64,000 nucleotides of DNA from Tricholoma matsutake (GCA_026075535.2 AP026538.1:8494001-8558000); one strand, 5' to 3'; positions 24,336 through 35,742 are shown, numbered from the stretch's first letter. The notes: generated from the sequence alone by a model not told the origin. Numbers and translations are program-made.

Positions 24336-24343
24336 GTCTATAT

Positions 24344-25200
24344 TTTGATTTATTGTCTCCCCCACTCCCTAGACTTGTGGTTATTGTTCCATATTGGTTA
24401 TCACTTCATCCCTGAAGTCCATATGTTTTCTTTTGCCTCATGTTCTCCACATGCCCACTATTGCCTTTCTGGTACTATCTCTTTTTAACCTACAAAACCT
24501 TGTATTATCCATGATGAATAACAAGGGAAGCATCCCCCAAGTATAGTATTAGTAGTGGAGAGCTAGAAACTCTCTTCTCATCATTTGAGTCACAAGTTTT
24601 AGTCCAAAAATTCTTTGGATTTTGTTGAAACTCATTCATCCTCATTTTGCCTCTCAATATTTTCATCATCCTCTCGTATTCATCGTCGCTCACCTCTCAC
24701 ATCATTTATCAACCTTTCTATCACTCACCAATATCTTCGCAGTCCATTTCGCAATCCTGAAAAATATTGCAACACCTTGAAACTACTTCGCACATTCCAA
24801 ACTTTGTTTGGATCATCTAGTTTGTTATTATTGGAGATTAGTGAAAGTTTAGAACAAATTGCAACCTTCCTCTGACCTGTGTTATACCAAATAGGACCCT
24901 TTTAGGTGTTTTGTTTGGGTTTCCAGATTGAGTATCATCAGCACACACTAGGTTTTTCCTCATCTCTTTCTTTCCTGGGTGAGGCATTCTTATGTTGCCC
25001 AAACATCCTGACCTGGCATTGGTTCTTTTGAGCTTCAGGAATTAACTCCCTGTGTGAAAGAATCCACACCCTAACAATCCTTCAGGCAGATGTCCCCACT
25101 TCCAAAGACACAACTTTGCTCTGCTGTCACATTCGTCAAATACATTTTGCTGTGTTGTATCATGTGGGGGTATCCTCGACATCTCCTATTCAGAACATCC
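24344..25200. other. Gap between MITE and XPG pseudogene
   Basis: Mostly AT-rich. One minus-strand frame (24693-24505) begins with an acidic, polar stretch, but nothing supports a gene. No terminal repeats were found. Confidence 0.3.
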
Positions 25201-27700
25201 ATGGGCATCATTGGACTTTGGTGCATATGTCATTGGTTTTGCTGTTGCGTGCTCGACTGATTTCAGGCCTAGGTGCTCTCGGATATGGCAACAAGGATGA
25301 CTCTCCACCAGCTGGCAGTTGATGAGGGATTTGTGAACATTGTTGGTGGTGTATGCATGCTGCGTGTGGGCATCAATGTGAGGTACGTGTGTGCAGGTGT
25401 GCTTTCACTGTGGCCTCTGAGGTTGACATGAACACAGTGGCTGGATTTTCTGTGCATCCTATTTGCATGGGCAGACAAAAAATCTGGAGCTGGCAATTTT
25501 ATTTGGTTGGTGCATGTGGCTCCTGCAGCTGCCTGTGTTGCCACTGTTTGTCTTTGATGGGAAATGCTGTCCAAAGGTGAAGCGAGGCAAGGCTGTATGT
25601 GGCAATCCACACTGGATCACCCATGACATGAAAGAGATGCTTGGGGGGTTTGGCTTTGCTTGGGTTGAGGTTTGCTTTGTAGTTTCAGGCCTCCCATCCA
25701 TCCAACCTCATGCTTTCACCAGGCTCCTGGAGAGGCTGAGGCAGAACTGGCATGGATGAACAACAGCAGCATAGTTGATGCTGTACTCACCAAGGACTCT
25801 GATGTGGTTATCTTCGGTGCTCAAATGATTCTTCAAATGTAGGTTGGGCTTCAGTTGCAGTAACACTCGTGATGGCTAACTGGGGTTCTTTGTGTTTGTC
25901 TAGTCCCTCTGCAGATGAGGGTGAAGGGAAGGTCATCATGTACAAGGTTGCTGACATTCATACCCACCCTACTGTATGCCTTGAGCCTGCAGATCTCCTC
26001 CTTGTTGCATTATTGGCTGGTGGAGACTATTATTTAGTAAGCCCCAACATGGATAGAATTCCTCCAGCTGCTTAGTTCTCCTGCAGGAGGGACTTTGAGG
26101 CTGTGGGGTGTACACTGCGATCAGACTTGCTCAAGTGGGCTATGGTCAGGCACTTGTTGTTAAGGGCAAAGCCTCAACCACTTGATCTAGTTGATGTCGT
26201 TTGACAAGGTGCTTCCTCAATGAGTCATTTGGCACTAGTCTTACTCGGAGCATCCGACGTAAGATAGGTAGTGCACTCTAGCAGGGCTTCTGCATAGAGT
26301 CGTTCAGGTTCACACACTAAGGGGCTCCCTTAGTGGTTTCGAGTAAGTTTGTGAGTTGCAAGTTAAGGCTGTAGAATGCCTAGATCTAAACTAAGGACAT
26401 CCCTACTACAAGTCGCAGTACTTATACTAGAAGGGAGGTCCTTATCGTCCAATTGGAAAGGTAGATGCATATCAAGTAATAATAGAAACAATAGGCCTCA
26501 TGCCTTACATGAGGCATCCGATGTCACGGAGTGCTGCGGCGCAGCATGTCAGGAAGCAATAATAGATAAGCCTCATGCCTAGCATGAGGCGTCCAATGTC
26601 ATGGATCCAATGTCAAGGATCCAATGTCAAGGACATGCTGTGGCGCAGCATGTCGATCGTGAGAGTCCGACGTCATGGACCTCATGTCAGGGGGCTGTCG
26701 TATAACAGCATGTGTGGGAGTGGGTTTGGGTGCATGGAGTCACCATGTGTCAAGGGTGCCTTCCACGGGAAGGGGATCGAATGCATGCAGTCGGCATGCA
26801 TCGTGTGTGGGTCTGATGTCAAGGATATGCCCTAGGCATGAATCAAGGGGTGCCTCCTGTCTGGAGGGGATCATCAGGTGCATCGGGTTCCATGAGTTAC
26901 AAGGAAAATTGTAACACTTGTGGATGGGCTCACCAGCAACCCATCTCCTGCAGATGCTGCCACGTTTCTGGCTGCATGGTGTTTGAAGCTTGTCGATGAA
27001 CTCCAAACCAATCGGAGATGGCTTCTGGAGAAATGCCTCCCCAGCCTGGCAAAGTCCATGCTGCTCAATTTCCCTGATGTGAAATTTATTAATCTGTATC
27101 TCAACCCTGTGACCTCGGAGTGTGTGCATTGCAAAGGAGCAATTGCCATGATCATGGAGCAAGATTCTGATCTTGTGCATCTGGCTCAGTTTGCTGAAGA
27201 TCACTTCCTTTGGGGAGACCTCACAGGCATCCTCAAGTGATTTTCAACCTGCATATTCCCGGGTTTTGCTCTGCAAGAGCTCCTCAGTGCTGCCCATGAC
27301 ATAGACCTTGGTCTGGAGTTGAAGCTGCTCTTAATGGTGGGTGAGGTCCATGGCTTGCAACAGCCATTGAAGGTCTCGGCTGGCCATGCCTCCAAAGTTC
27401 ACGCATCGCTTGTGGTCTCACATGAGATGATTGACACTATAGCTGATGGACTGACAGGGAAGTGGTACACTCCTATGACTACCGTTCTTGTCAACAAATG
27501 GCTGGTCAAGGAGCTTCCTCAGCTACGCGCCTGGCTGCCACATGCCATTCTCAACCTCATTGTCCCCATGCAGCTGTCATCACTTGCAGTGGATGCAGAC
27601 GGCTATATGTTTTCGATGCATGTTGTAGCACTATCAACTAACTTGCTGGCTTTTAGCAGCAGAGCAAGAACAATCACACATTGTGGTCCCTCAAGGTGAT
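25201..27700 (+). pseudogene. XPG/Rad2-family structure-specific nuclease pseudogene
   Basis: XPG-type nucleases cut DNA flaps and junctions. The start MGIIGLW at 25201 is the typical XPG N-terminus. Next come LHQLAVDEGF and MLRVGIN (about 25300-25380; the usual Asp is Asn), VFDGK and KRGKAV near 25550-25600, WITHDMKEML, then APGEAEAELAWMNN and VDAVLTKDSDVVIFGAQ (25722-25835; the first Asp of the usual DDSD is Lys), then ADLLLVALLAGGDY (about 25985-26035) and the helix-hairpin-helix-like CGVYTAIRLAQVGYG with a stop inside (about 26095-26150). The C-terminal part resumes after a 0.7-kb insert: FINLYLNPVTSE and AEDHFLWGDLTGILK (about 27080-27240), then 27319-27699. Stops, frame changes and lost acidic residues make it inactive. 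Confidence 0.75.
26205..26915. repeat. Palindrome-rich insert in the XPG pseudogene
   Basis: It breaks the XPG homology between the hairpin motif and the C-terminal part. It holds several short hairpins, for example GCCTCATGCCTTACATGAGGC near 26495, GCCTCATGCCTAGCATGAGGC near 26571, and GCTGCGGCGCAGC and GCTGTGGCGCAGC. A module of about 80 bp containing a hairpin plus a (G/A)TCCRATGTCA word is repeated imperfectly. It is more GC- and CpG-rich than its surroundings. No terminal repeats or target duplication could be fixed. Confidence 0.5.
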
Positions 27701-27719
27701 AGTCTTGGTCTCATCTCAG

Positions 27720-28430
27720 GTTTGGATCCAGGTGTGCTGAGATATCCTGTGTGCAGGTGTGGTACTGACAGTTGCCATTGCAGTTATTGACCTCTCAGGC
27801 TTGCCTCCTCCCTCCATGCCAGGAGGCAAAGGTAAACTACTCACTTACATTTCACAAAAAAAACCTCATGTTGCATCCATGAATGGTTGCCAGGTCATAT
27901 GAGTGAGAAGAATTACAAGGTTGTGGTCACCTCACCTTCTGAGCTTGGTGGCACTCTTCTTGAGTTTTTTACAGACTCCAAAGAGGGGGTTTGAGCAATG
28001 CATGCTAGGTTAATTGTAGCTTTAAATAGGGGACCATGGACCCTCTTGTACCTTCACTATCAACTTGAACTATATGCTCTCTCAAATGGCTTCCCTTGTG
28101 TCCAATGATGCCCTGTTGTCTGATCCCACTTTCACTGGCCTCTTTTTGGCATTGAACCCAAAGGATGAATTGGAGCAACCTAGTGCAACGCAGATTGTGG
28201 ATGACTATGAGGCAGAACAGGAGACTCTTGATTTGCATGGTGGTACTGACAGCTCTGCACATCTGGAAGGTGATGATGACAAAGATGATGATGCTTGCAA
28301 TGATGAAGACATGGATGAAGCAAGCGGTGGGTTTTCACAATTACAAGAGATGGTAAAGAATGCATCAAAAGGGGTTACTGAGGGAACCGATGGTGAATAC
28401 CAGAGGTTCACATATTTTTTAATGTATCTT
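27720..28430 (+). other. Decayed ORF with acidic segment between XPG and recombinase fragments
   Basis: The frame 28065-28499 reads LLSDPTFTGLFLALNP and then a strongly acidic run (DDDKDDDACNDEDMDEA). It could be the C-terminal end of the XPG-like gene or the start of the next relic. I cannot decide. Before 28065 only short pieces are open. Confidence 0.3.
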
Positions 28431-28439
28431 TTACCTGCA

Positions 28440-29050
28440 GCATTTTCAACCCATCACCTGCCAGCCAAATGGCCAAGTGCACTGAGTTTCTCATTGTGAA
28501 GAAGCTCATCAAAGAAGGCGAAGCATTCTTCAGTGTGACACCCCATGCAAATTCACCCCTCTTCATCATGGCTTGGATTATGGATGGGTAGGTGAAACCA
28601 TTGTCCCAATTTGGGTACCAGCTTACCATATCAGGGCAGCTGCAATGAAATCAGTCTTGATGGTAGCAAGAAGGCATCCAGTGTGGTTCACATGACCTAT
28701 GCCCATGCTCAGAAGATGTGAGCAGCAATGACATATGCATTTGGATGCCTCCATGGACTGGGAACACTGCCTTGGCAGGCCATAGGTGCCATGATCGGCA
28801 ATCCCTCTGTCTCTGACACAGTGTCCAGTTACATGGTCAGCTTGCAGCAGAGGAAAGTATGTGCAGGGGAGACTCAACCCAGTGCAAGGGCCATCACTCC
28901 TGTATTTCAGGATTCCCACTTCTTTGTTTGCCTCCAACAATGCTCATGGCCCTCCCTTTCTCTTACAGGACATCCTGAAGAAGATATATGATTTCAACCA
29001 CCAGTCTGAACATTGGGACATCAAGCCAGTTGGGAAACCTGCAGAAAAGT
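28440..29050 (+). pseudogene. Tyrosine-recombinase-like (Crypton-type) N-terminal fragment
   Basis: Pieces in changing frames read SQMAKCTEFLIVKKLIKEGEAFF, then HANSPLFIMAWIMDG, AAMTYAFGCLHGLGTLPW, GNPSVSDTVSSYMVSLQQRKV and SARAITPDILKKIYDFNH. This order resembles the SAM-like DNA-binding half that precedes tyrosine-recombinase catalytic domains in mushroom Crypton-like proteins. The catalytic half is absent. At about 29050 the sequence changes to a Gypsy integrase. The family call rests on pattern memory and needs a profile search. Confidence 0.45.
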
Positions 29051-30233
29051 TAATGCCAAACCCTATACCTAAAGCGCTGTGGCAAGATATATCTGTGGAT
29101 TTTATTACTGGATTACCCAAGGCTCAAGGGTATGATGCAATATTCATAGTATGCGACCGCTTCACAAAGGAGGTCCATATTATTCCTACTACTACAGAAA
29201 CCTCATCATTGGGCTTGGCATGCCTCTATCTAAATCAGGTATGGTGGTTACATGGGTTATCCGATACCGTTATCTCCAATCGTGGACCACAATTTGCTTC
29301 CGCATTTATGCAAGAACTGAACAACATATTGGGAATTCAAACTAAACCATCTACAGCATATCACCTGCAGACTGATGGGCAGACAGAGAGAATGAACCAG
29401 GAGTTGGAGCAGTACCTACATATGTTTGTCAACTACCGACAAACTGACTGGCCCAAATGGCTGGCAATTGCCAAATTTTCCCACAATAACAAATTCCATT
29501 TGGCTACTCATATGTCACCCTTTTTCACAAATTATGGATATCATCCTCGCATGGGAGTAGAACCCAGAAGGGAAAGTACAGTCGGTAGAAGACTTTGTAT
29601 CTAACATGTAAAAGGTACAAGAGGAAGCAGAGGCGGCATTGAAGAAAGCACATGATGACATGATGCGACATGCAGATTGTACTTGAGCATGCGCTCCAGA
29701 GTACAAAGTTGGTGACTTGGTGTGGCTAAGTACCAAGGACCTGAATATTCCACGACCTTTGAGGAAACTTACAGAGAAACAAGTTGGCCCATATGCGATC
29801 TCTAAAGTAATCTCACCTAATGTGGTAGTGCTAAAATTACCCTGATTATTCAAGATTGATCCCAAGATTAACATATCCCACCTACGTCCTTACTGCCCAC
29901 CCACTATTCCTGGCCAACAAACTACTCCGCAACCTCTGATAATAGTAGAAGGTGCTCCAGAATACATAGTTGAAGAAATTCTAGACTCACGTCTTCAATG
30001 GAACAAATTGGAGTTCTTAATAAAGTGGAAAAACTATACCGATGAAAATAATTCATGGGAGCCTGAAGAGAATTGTAAGCGAGTGCGCAATGTGATTGCC
30101 CAATTCTTTAAACATAATCCGAATGCTCTGCATCGCATTGCAAGAATGGTGTATGAGGGGATGAGATTCCAGCCTTACCAAAATTTCACAGAGGGGACAG
30201 ATGCAATATTTTCTCACCTGGAAGTCGAGGCAT
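29050..30233 (+). pseudogene. Gypsy-4 pol remnant: integrase core and chromodomain
   Basis: The integrase core starts at ALWQDISVDFITGLP (first Asp). The second block reads ISNRGPQF, where SDRGPQF is normal, so the catalytic Asp is Asn (a G-to-A change). The Glu block TDGQTERMNQELEQY is kept. A frame break follows near 29600. The tail is a chromodomain (YIVEEILDSRLQWNKLEFLI, then WKNYTDENNSWEP, about 29970-30110). This is a chromovirus arrangement. RT and upstream parts are missing. Confidence 0.85.
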
Positions 30234-30246
30234 AAAAGGGGGGTAA

Positions 30247-30545
30247 TGTTAGGAAACCACCCCATTACCTAATAAACTTTCATTTTTATTTTATTATGTC
30301 AAATTACACTACATTATGCCAAATGATGCTACACTTTGATAGCATAAGAATTTTATTTTGCACACATCAATATGTATGCGCATGTACAAGTGCATCGGTA
30401 ACAACAAAGTACAATATATGTAACATAGTATATAAACCCTAAATATATGCCTAGGGGACCCCAGTTGTGTTCTCTTAGGTATTCCACCTACACTTGTGGT
30501 GTGAATGGCCTATCTCAACAAACTCACCTATTAATAACCCCTCAC
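30247..30545 (+). mobile_element. Probable 3' LTR of Gypsy-4
   Basis: It follows a polypurine tract (30234-30246, AAAAGGGGGGTAA) and starts TGTTAGGAAACCACCCC. It is AT-rich, with a TATATAAA box near 30430. The right end is only approximate, since no second copy is present for comparison. Confidence 0.6.
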
Positions 30546-30629
30546 ATCAAAACCATCAGTTCCCCCATCATGCGCATGGATCCCGCCCCCTTCTTGTAGA
30601 GAGAACCCAGACGGTCTTAGCTAGCAGAT

Positions 30630-31703
30630 AGTGGGTGTCACCCTAACACCAACGGCCACACCACTATCCTGGTCACCATCAACCGCCTCACCAAACAAGG
30701 CATCTTCATCCCAACTGTCAATGAAATCACAGCCCAAGAATTGGCCAACCTGTTCGTCCTCCTGGCTCCACGTCTTCTCTGAGCATGGCATCCCATCACA
30801 CATCACTTGCGACTGGGGATCTGAGTTCATCTCCCATTTCTTCTGCTCCCTCAGAAAAGTGCTCGACATGTGGATCCACTTCACTTCCAGTTATCACCCA
30901 CAAGGTGATGGTCAGACGAAACAACTTAATCAGACCTTGGAGCAGTACCTCTGGATCTTCTGTAACTATCAGCAGGATGACTGGTCTCACCTGTTACCCT
31001 TGGGCAAATTTGCCTACAACAATGCTCCCTCCACCTCTACAGGTGTATCCCCTTTCTTTGCCAACAAAGGCTACCACCCGAACATTTCTGTCCTCCCTGA
31101 ACACAACTTAGCCTCACAGCGTGCCTGCAAGTTCATTGTCAACTTAGATGATCTTCATCAGGAACTTCAGAAACAGCTTGCAGCCACTCAAGAGCGTTAT
31201 CAAGGCCCTGCAGACAAACATTGGGCACCCGCACCCGACTTCAACATTGGTGATTTTGCCTATGTCACTGTGAAAAATATCTGCACCATGCGTCCCTCCA
31301 AGAAACTTTCTGAAAAGAACCATGGTCCCTTTGAAATCATTGCCTGCCCAGGTACTCACTCAGTCACCCTGCGGCTTCTGGACCACATGCGGGCCATCCA
31401 CCCTGTTTTCCATGTCTCCCAACTAGAAAAACACTTCCTGAACACAATTCCAAATTGAGCACAACCTCCACCTCCTCCTATCACTATCGATGATGAGCTT
31501 GAGTATGAGATCGCCAAAGTCCTCAACTCCAAGGTCAACAATTGATGCCGCTGCAAGATTCTCTACCTCGTCCGATGGGAAGGTTACCAGGGAACCAATG
31601 AAGAAACCTCCTGGCTACCTGTTACAGACCTTGACCATGCCCAAGAACTCCTCATGGACTTTCACACCCACTACCCACAGAAACCCAGTCCATTACCCAC
31701 TTA
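30630..31703 (+). pseudogene. Gypsy-5 pol remnant: Tf1/sushi-like integrase and chromodomain
   Basis: A frame of 275 codons (30631-31458) holds TCDWGSEF (second Asp block), HPQGDGQTKQLNQTLEQY (the Glu position of the usual TERxNQ is changed to Lys), SPFFANKGYHP and HPVFHVSQLEKH. A chromodomain follows after a stop (DDELEYEIAKVL, then YLVRWEGYQGTNEETSW, about 31480-31640). The first catalytic block and everything upstream are missing. It is a family different from Gypsy-1 and Gypsy-4. Confidence 0.85.
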
Positions 31704-31790
31704 ACCTATTCAGCTTACTCCTTAACTCAGTCAAGACTCAGAAATGAATTGTATAATAAACAGAAACAAAGTAAAAGGAATTTTTTTGTT

Positions 31791-32886
31791 TTATGCCTGG
31801 ATCCTACCCTTCCACTTCCCCCTCACTGTCTTCATCACCCTCTCCCCCACCCTCACCCTCTTCTCCACCCTTGCCCTCTTCTCCACCCTTGCCCTTTTCT
31901 CCACCCTTGCCCTCTTCTCCACTCTTGCTCTCCTCCGCATCATCTGCCTGCCTTTTCTCCAGATATCTCTGGAAAGCCACCCAGTCATCCCCAGACTGGC
32001 AGATCCTGCGTCTTTCCCACTGGGACTCTGACACTGCCTGCTCCACTTCTTCTTCATCCTTGTCACTCTCCTCCCCAGTGCTTTTGTCCTCCACCCACTC
32101 TGGGTCCAATGCGTCCCAGATCTCTATGGACTCCCACACAGTTGCCACCTCACCGAAACCCTTCTTCACCATCTTCATCAGCTGCTGCATCAGCTCCACA
32201 TTCTCCCTGCTATTCCCCATCAACCCTGTCATTCCCACTGTTTTTGCTGCAGGGGCCTCCTGCCCCTCCCACACTACCTCTTCACACTTGTGTTTGATGT
32301 GCATGCAGTTATCGCACATGTGTCCCCTCGCACCCATCTTGAAACAAGCAATTTTTTGATATTTGCATGTAGGCCACTTATCAGTAAAAGAAGGCTGAGA
32401 AGTAAAACAAGAGACTCACCTTTTGCAGGGCAAGGCGGCCTGCACCCGCACTGGACCCATGGACCCCTCTGACCCCACCCTCACCTTTGACTTGGCAACT
32501 TTCTTCTTTGGGGACTCACTCCCCTTGGCCTTGTCCCCCAAACCCATGGCCACAGCCACCCACTTCTTCTCCGCTCATTTTGCAGCTGCTGCCTCCCTCT
32601 TCTGCGCCTCTGCCTGGCATGCCTCCTCTGCCTTTGCAGCCTCCTCTGCTGCTCTTTGTGCCTCCTGCATCCTCTGCTCCTCGTCCCTCGTCGCTTCCTC
32701 CTCCAGCTCTCTCATCTCCCATTCCATTTGCTCCTTCATCACCCACTCCCTCTGTTTGTGTTGGGCCTTCATTGTGGCCAATTTGATGTTCACAGAGACT
32801 GCTGGGGGGGACATATTGGATAGGTGATGGAAGCAGGAAACAACATGAAAATTTTTTTCAACCAACTGCCACATTTGGAAATTCAA
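31791..32886 (-). pseudogene. Coiled-coil, Cys-cluster, acidic-tail ORF with two TGA stops
   Basis: One reading frame runs from 32886 to 31804. It is interrupted by a TGA near 32572 (after AAAAK) and a TGA near 32420. The N-terminal half is a long Glu/Ala/Arg coiled coil (EWVMKEQMEWEMRELEEEAT). The middle has a Cys pattern (CKYQKIACF...CDNCMHIKHKCE) like zinc-binding DNA-binding proteins found in mushroom elements. The tail is acidic, with a repeated EEGKGG unit. Both stops are explained by CGA to TGA. The function is not known; it may be a gag-like or element-encoded DNA-binding protein. Confidence 0.45.
31853..31930. repeat. 18-bp minisatellite coding the EEGKGG tail
   Basis: About four tandem units of CTCTTCTCCACCCTTGCC with small differences, in frame with the minus-strand ORF, so copy-number change keeps the frame. 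Confidence 0.75.
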
Positions 32887-32889
32887 CCA

Positions 32890-33600
32890 ACTTCCTTATT
32901 CAGACTCAAACACTCATGTGCCTCATAGGCTGGGGGAAATACTGTCAAGAACCGTTCCTCACCCAATCAGAACCCACATCCATCTGACCCTTTTCCACAC
33001 GTCGAACCCGACATTCATCAACGCCTCCCACTTTTGTTCCCAGCCTCCTTGCACTGCCCACACTGCTGTGCACCAGTACAGCACCCATGGCTGCCTTCCC
33101 AAGGCTGCCGTCCCTTTGGCAAATTTGACTACGGATTCCTGTGCAGCTCCTGCTAGGTAATTTATCTATGCAGTCAAGACACTGCTGCAGCCTCCGCTCT
33201 GTTCTGTCTTTATTTCAGACTATTAAGCTTAGTTAGTTCTGCCTTGTATTCTTCAGTTCGTATATTGACATAGACTCAACTTTAACCTGCCAATCTAAAT
33301 CTCATTCTACTCCTACCTCAGTCCTCTAAAGTCTGAACTTCATTCAACTCAACCTCTAGTCTCCCTCTGAAGTTCTGGTCTCATCTGAACTTAACCCAAG
33401 TCCCTCCATACTCCTTCCTGCATTTACCCGCACTTCCCCACTCCTACCTCCAAACCTTCATCTTGAAATTAGGACACCAGACAAGGTGAAGGGCACAGCT
33501 TCTTACAAGCTGAAGCCAAGTCCTTTCCAGTTTCCCCTCCACAGAATCTTCCATGACCTGACAACCTTCCACTATCAACACCTGCAGGGTCTGATCAGAT
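32890..33600. other. Pyrimidine-rich region, no gene recognised
   Basis: Rich in CTC/TCT and CTGAACTT words (about 33260-33440). No ORF with a known motif or repeat ends was found. It lies between the coiled-coil ORF and the broken end of Copia-1 copy B. Confidence 0.3.
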
Positions 33601-34002
33601 TCTGACATGCCCTCTAGGATCAGTTCTTAACACCAACTTTCAATTCCATTTCAGCTTCATGAGTGAGCTCCCAAGCCTTGTGTTCAGGAAATGCATCATC
33701 CTTATGTTTAAGTGGAATGGACCATGGAAAAGACATGTGATCATCAACAATGTCCATCATATATTCATTTCCTATGGGACCTAACAGTGTGCGGGCCAGA
33801 TAAGTCAGTAATTTACAGTGCCCCACATGTCCTAGCAGACTCCGCACAGACTCCGTACAGACTGTGTGGAGTCCAAGCTAGTCCACATGGACTGTGTGGA
33901 GTCTGAGCTAGTCTGTATGCAGAATCTGGGTCAATTTGATATCTTATGAGTTCCAAGCTTTTCAGACTTTATGAAAGTCATGATGTGCCTACAAAATATA
34001 GG

Positions 34003-34090
34003 TGTGCAGAGCAAGGATTGAACCCAAGACCTCCAAGTCATCACACAACAAACCAAACACATGTGATCAACCAGTTGAGCCACAGGAGAA
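34003..34090 (-). repeat. tRNA-like module 1 (A and B box) inside the TIR element
   Basis: On the minus strand TGGCTCAACTGG (A-box-like) is followed about 45 nt later by GGGTTCAATCC (B-box-like). The spacing is that of an internal RNA polymerase III promoter, but the cloverleaf is imperfect, so it is probably a tRNA-derived (SINE-like) sequence and not a working tRNA gene. Confidence 0.45.
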
Positions 34091-34344
34091 TTCTTTGTTA
34101 GTAATACATAGTTTATTTATGACACTCAAACTCAAACTCAAGTATTTATCTTTCAAAAATTGAATAAATAAATTTTATGAACTGCATCCCTCACATTAGA
34201 TGCAAGGGAGTATACAATACAATCAAAGAAATACAAAAAAAACTAATAATAACTACATTACAAACTATAGATTTTTAAAAAAAACTCCCCCCAAAATGTG
34301 GGGGAGGGCTAAAAGAAAAAGAAGAAAAAAAACCCACCCCACAA

Positions 34345-34640
34345 CCCCACGAGCAGTTGCTCATGAGGCTGGGGGCGGGTGGTGTGCTGTCATCTCCTAT
34401 CCCTGTGCCTAGGTGTCATTCCACCCACTATCCACCCCACGAGCAGTTGCTCGTGAGGCTGGGGGTGGGTGGCTTGTTGTTGTTGTTGTTCTACCTGCAA
34501 TCCACCCCACGAGCAGTTGCATGTGAGGCTGGGGGCGGGTGGTGCATTGTTGTCATCTCCTTTCCCTGCATCTGGGCATCGTTCCACCCACATTCCACCC
34601 CATGAGCAGTTGCTCGTGAGGCTGGGGGTGGGTGGCTTGT
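34345..34640. repeat. Minisatellite with alternating 90/70-bp spacing
   Basis: Four units share CCCCAYGAGCAGTTGCNYGTGAGGCTGGGGG-type cores at 34351, 34441, 34511 and 34604 (positions of GAGCAG). Spacing is 90, 70 and 93 bp. Long and short unit types alternate, so the real unit is a dimer of about 160 bp. Confidence 0.8.
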
Positions 34641-35244
34641 TGTTGTTCATTGCCATTGTCCCCCATTTGGGTTTCTGTATTTTTTTTTGGGGGGGGGGTT
34701 TGGGTGTGTCAGTGCAATGTGGCGCAATTACAGAGGTTGGTGGGTGCTTACTAGGCAGGTATCCCCCTTCTGGGGTCTCCTGGCATCCCTGGGCACCCTT
34801 CTAGCCCATGTCGACAGCCTCATATCCCATTTGAATGGGGAGGAGGGGATTGGGTGGGTGTGGGTGTGGGTTGCACATTTTTTGTCGTGGCAGGTCGTGC
34901 CCAGTAGCATACAACCTAAAAAGCAATAAAATACAATTAGCTGATTGATAAAATGAAAAGCAAAAAAAACCCTTACTAGGGGCCCATTGTGTCAGCTCAG
35001 CTCATTGAGTCCTGTTGCATCGGCTTGGCTAGTTTGCTGTTTGTTGCTGATGGTGCAAGAGGCATTGGAGGCAGGGGCTGACTGGGTGGTGGTGGTGGTA
35101 GAGGGAGGTGGGAGGCAGTGGCATTGAGAGTGATGGTGGTGATCAACATCAACAATGATTGTTGACGCGTCTTGAACTTGCATGTGAGTCATGTGATTTC
35201 AATACAGTTAGATAATGCAATTGTTTGCACTTACTGATAATGGC

Positions 35245-35318
35245 TCTGTGGTGTAGTGGTTAACTGCGCTATTTATGCTTGGTGACAAGGCTTGGGGTTT
35301 GATTCTACTTTAATACAT
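35245..35318 (+). repeat. tRNA-like module 2 (A and B box) inside the TIR element
   Basis: TGGTGTAGTGGTTAACTGCGC (A-box region) is followed by GGTTTGATTCTAC (B-box-like), with a T run after it. Size and spacing are near those of a tRNA, but the stems are weak. The orientation is opposite to module 1. It is probably a tRNA-derived relic. Confidence 0.45.
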
Positions 35319-35553
35319 AATTTTTCTGTAGTCAGCTAAGCCTCTGTTGTGCATCCATGGACTTGACTCGGACTTGACTTGGACATGTATCTCTCCGAGT
35401 CTGTCTGAGTCCGAGTAAATTGATGTTGCTCAGACAAAGTCCATGTGCACTCCAAGTAAAAGTCCAAAAATAGCTCGGACTCCACAAAAGTCCATGTGGA
35501 CTCTCTAGGAGTCCGAGCAATATACAGGACATTTGAGCCAAATGAGTGGGTCA

Positions 35554-35742
35554 AGTCCAAGCTAGTCTGTGTGGAGTCCAAGCTAGTCTGTGTGGAGTCC
35601 AAGCTAGTCTGTGTGGAGTCTGAGCTAGTCTGTGTGGAGTCTGAGCTAGTCTGTGCAGAGTCTGAGCTAGTCTGTGCGGAGTCCGAGCTAGTCTGTGCGG
35701 AGTCCGAGCTAGTCTGTGCGGAGTCCGAGCTAGTCTGTGCAG
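35554..35742. repeat. 21-bp subterminal tandem array, nine units
   Basis: The unit is AGTCCGAGCTAGTCTGTGCGG, with GCTAGTCTGT recurring every 21 bp from 35561 to 35729. Units on the left half carry TG/CA where units on the right carry CG, a gradient consistent with CpG decay or unit turnover. Single units of the same kind lie near the left end (33840-33925). Confidence 0.9.

Noticed and set aside
26205..26915. Solo LTR starting TGACAAGG and ending TGTAACA
   Set aside because: Ends are LTR-like, but no 5-bp duplication and no second copy were found, and the hairpin content is atypical.
31853..31930. CRISPR-like array
   Set aside because: Units are 18 bp, directly adjacent without spacers, and code an acidic protein tail in a eukaryotic locus.
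34469..34804. Cys- and Gly-rich ORFs over the 90/70-bp minisatellite
   Set aside because: Artefacts of the tandem repeat. They continue into a poly-G run and have no start context or domain.
35245..35318. A functional tRNA gene
   Set aside because: A and B boxes are present, but the acceptor and anticodon stems do not pair well, so it is called a tRNA-like relic only.
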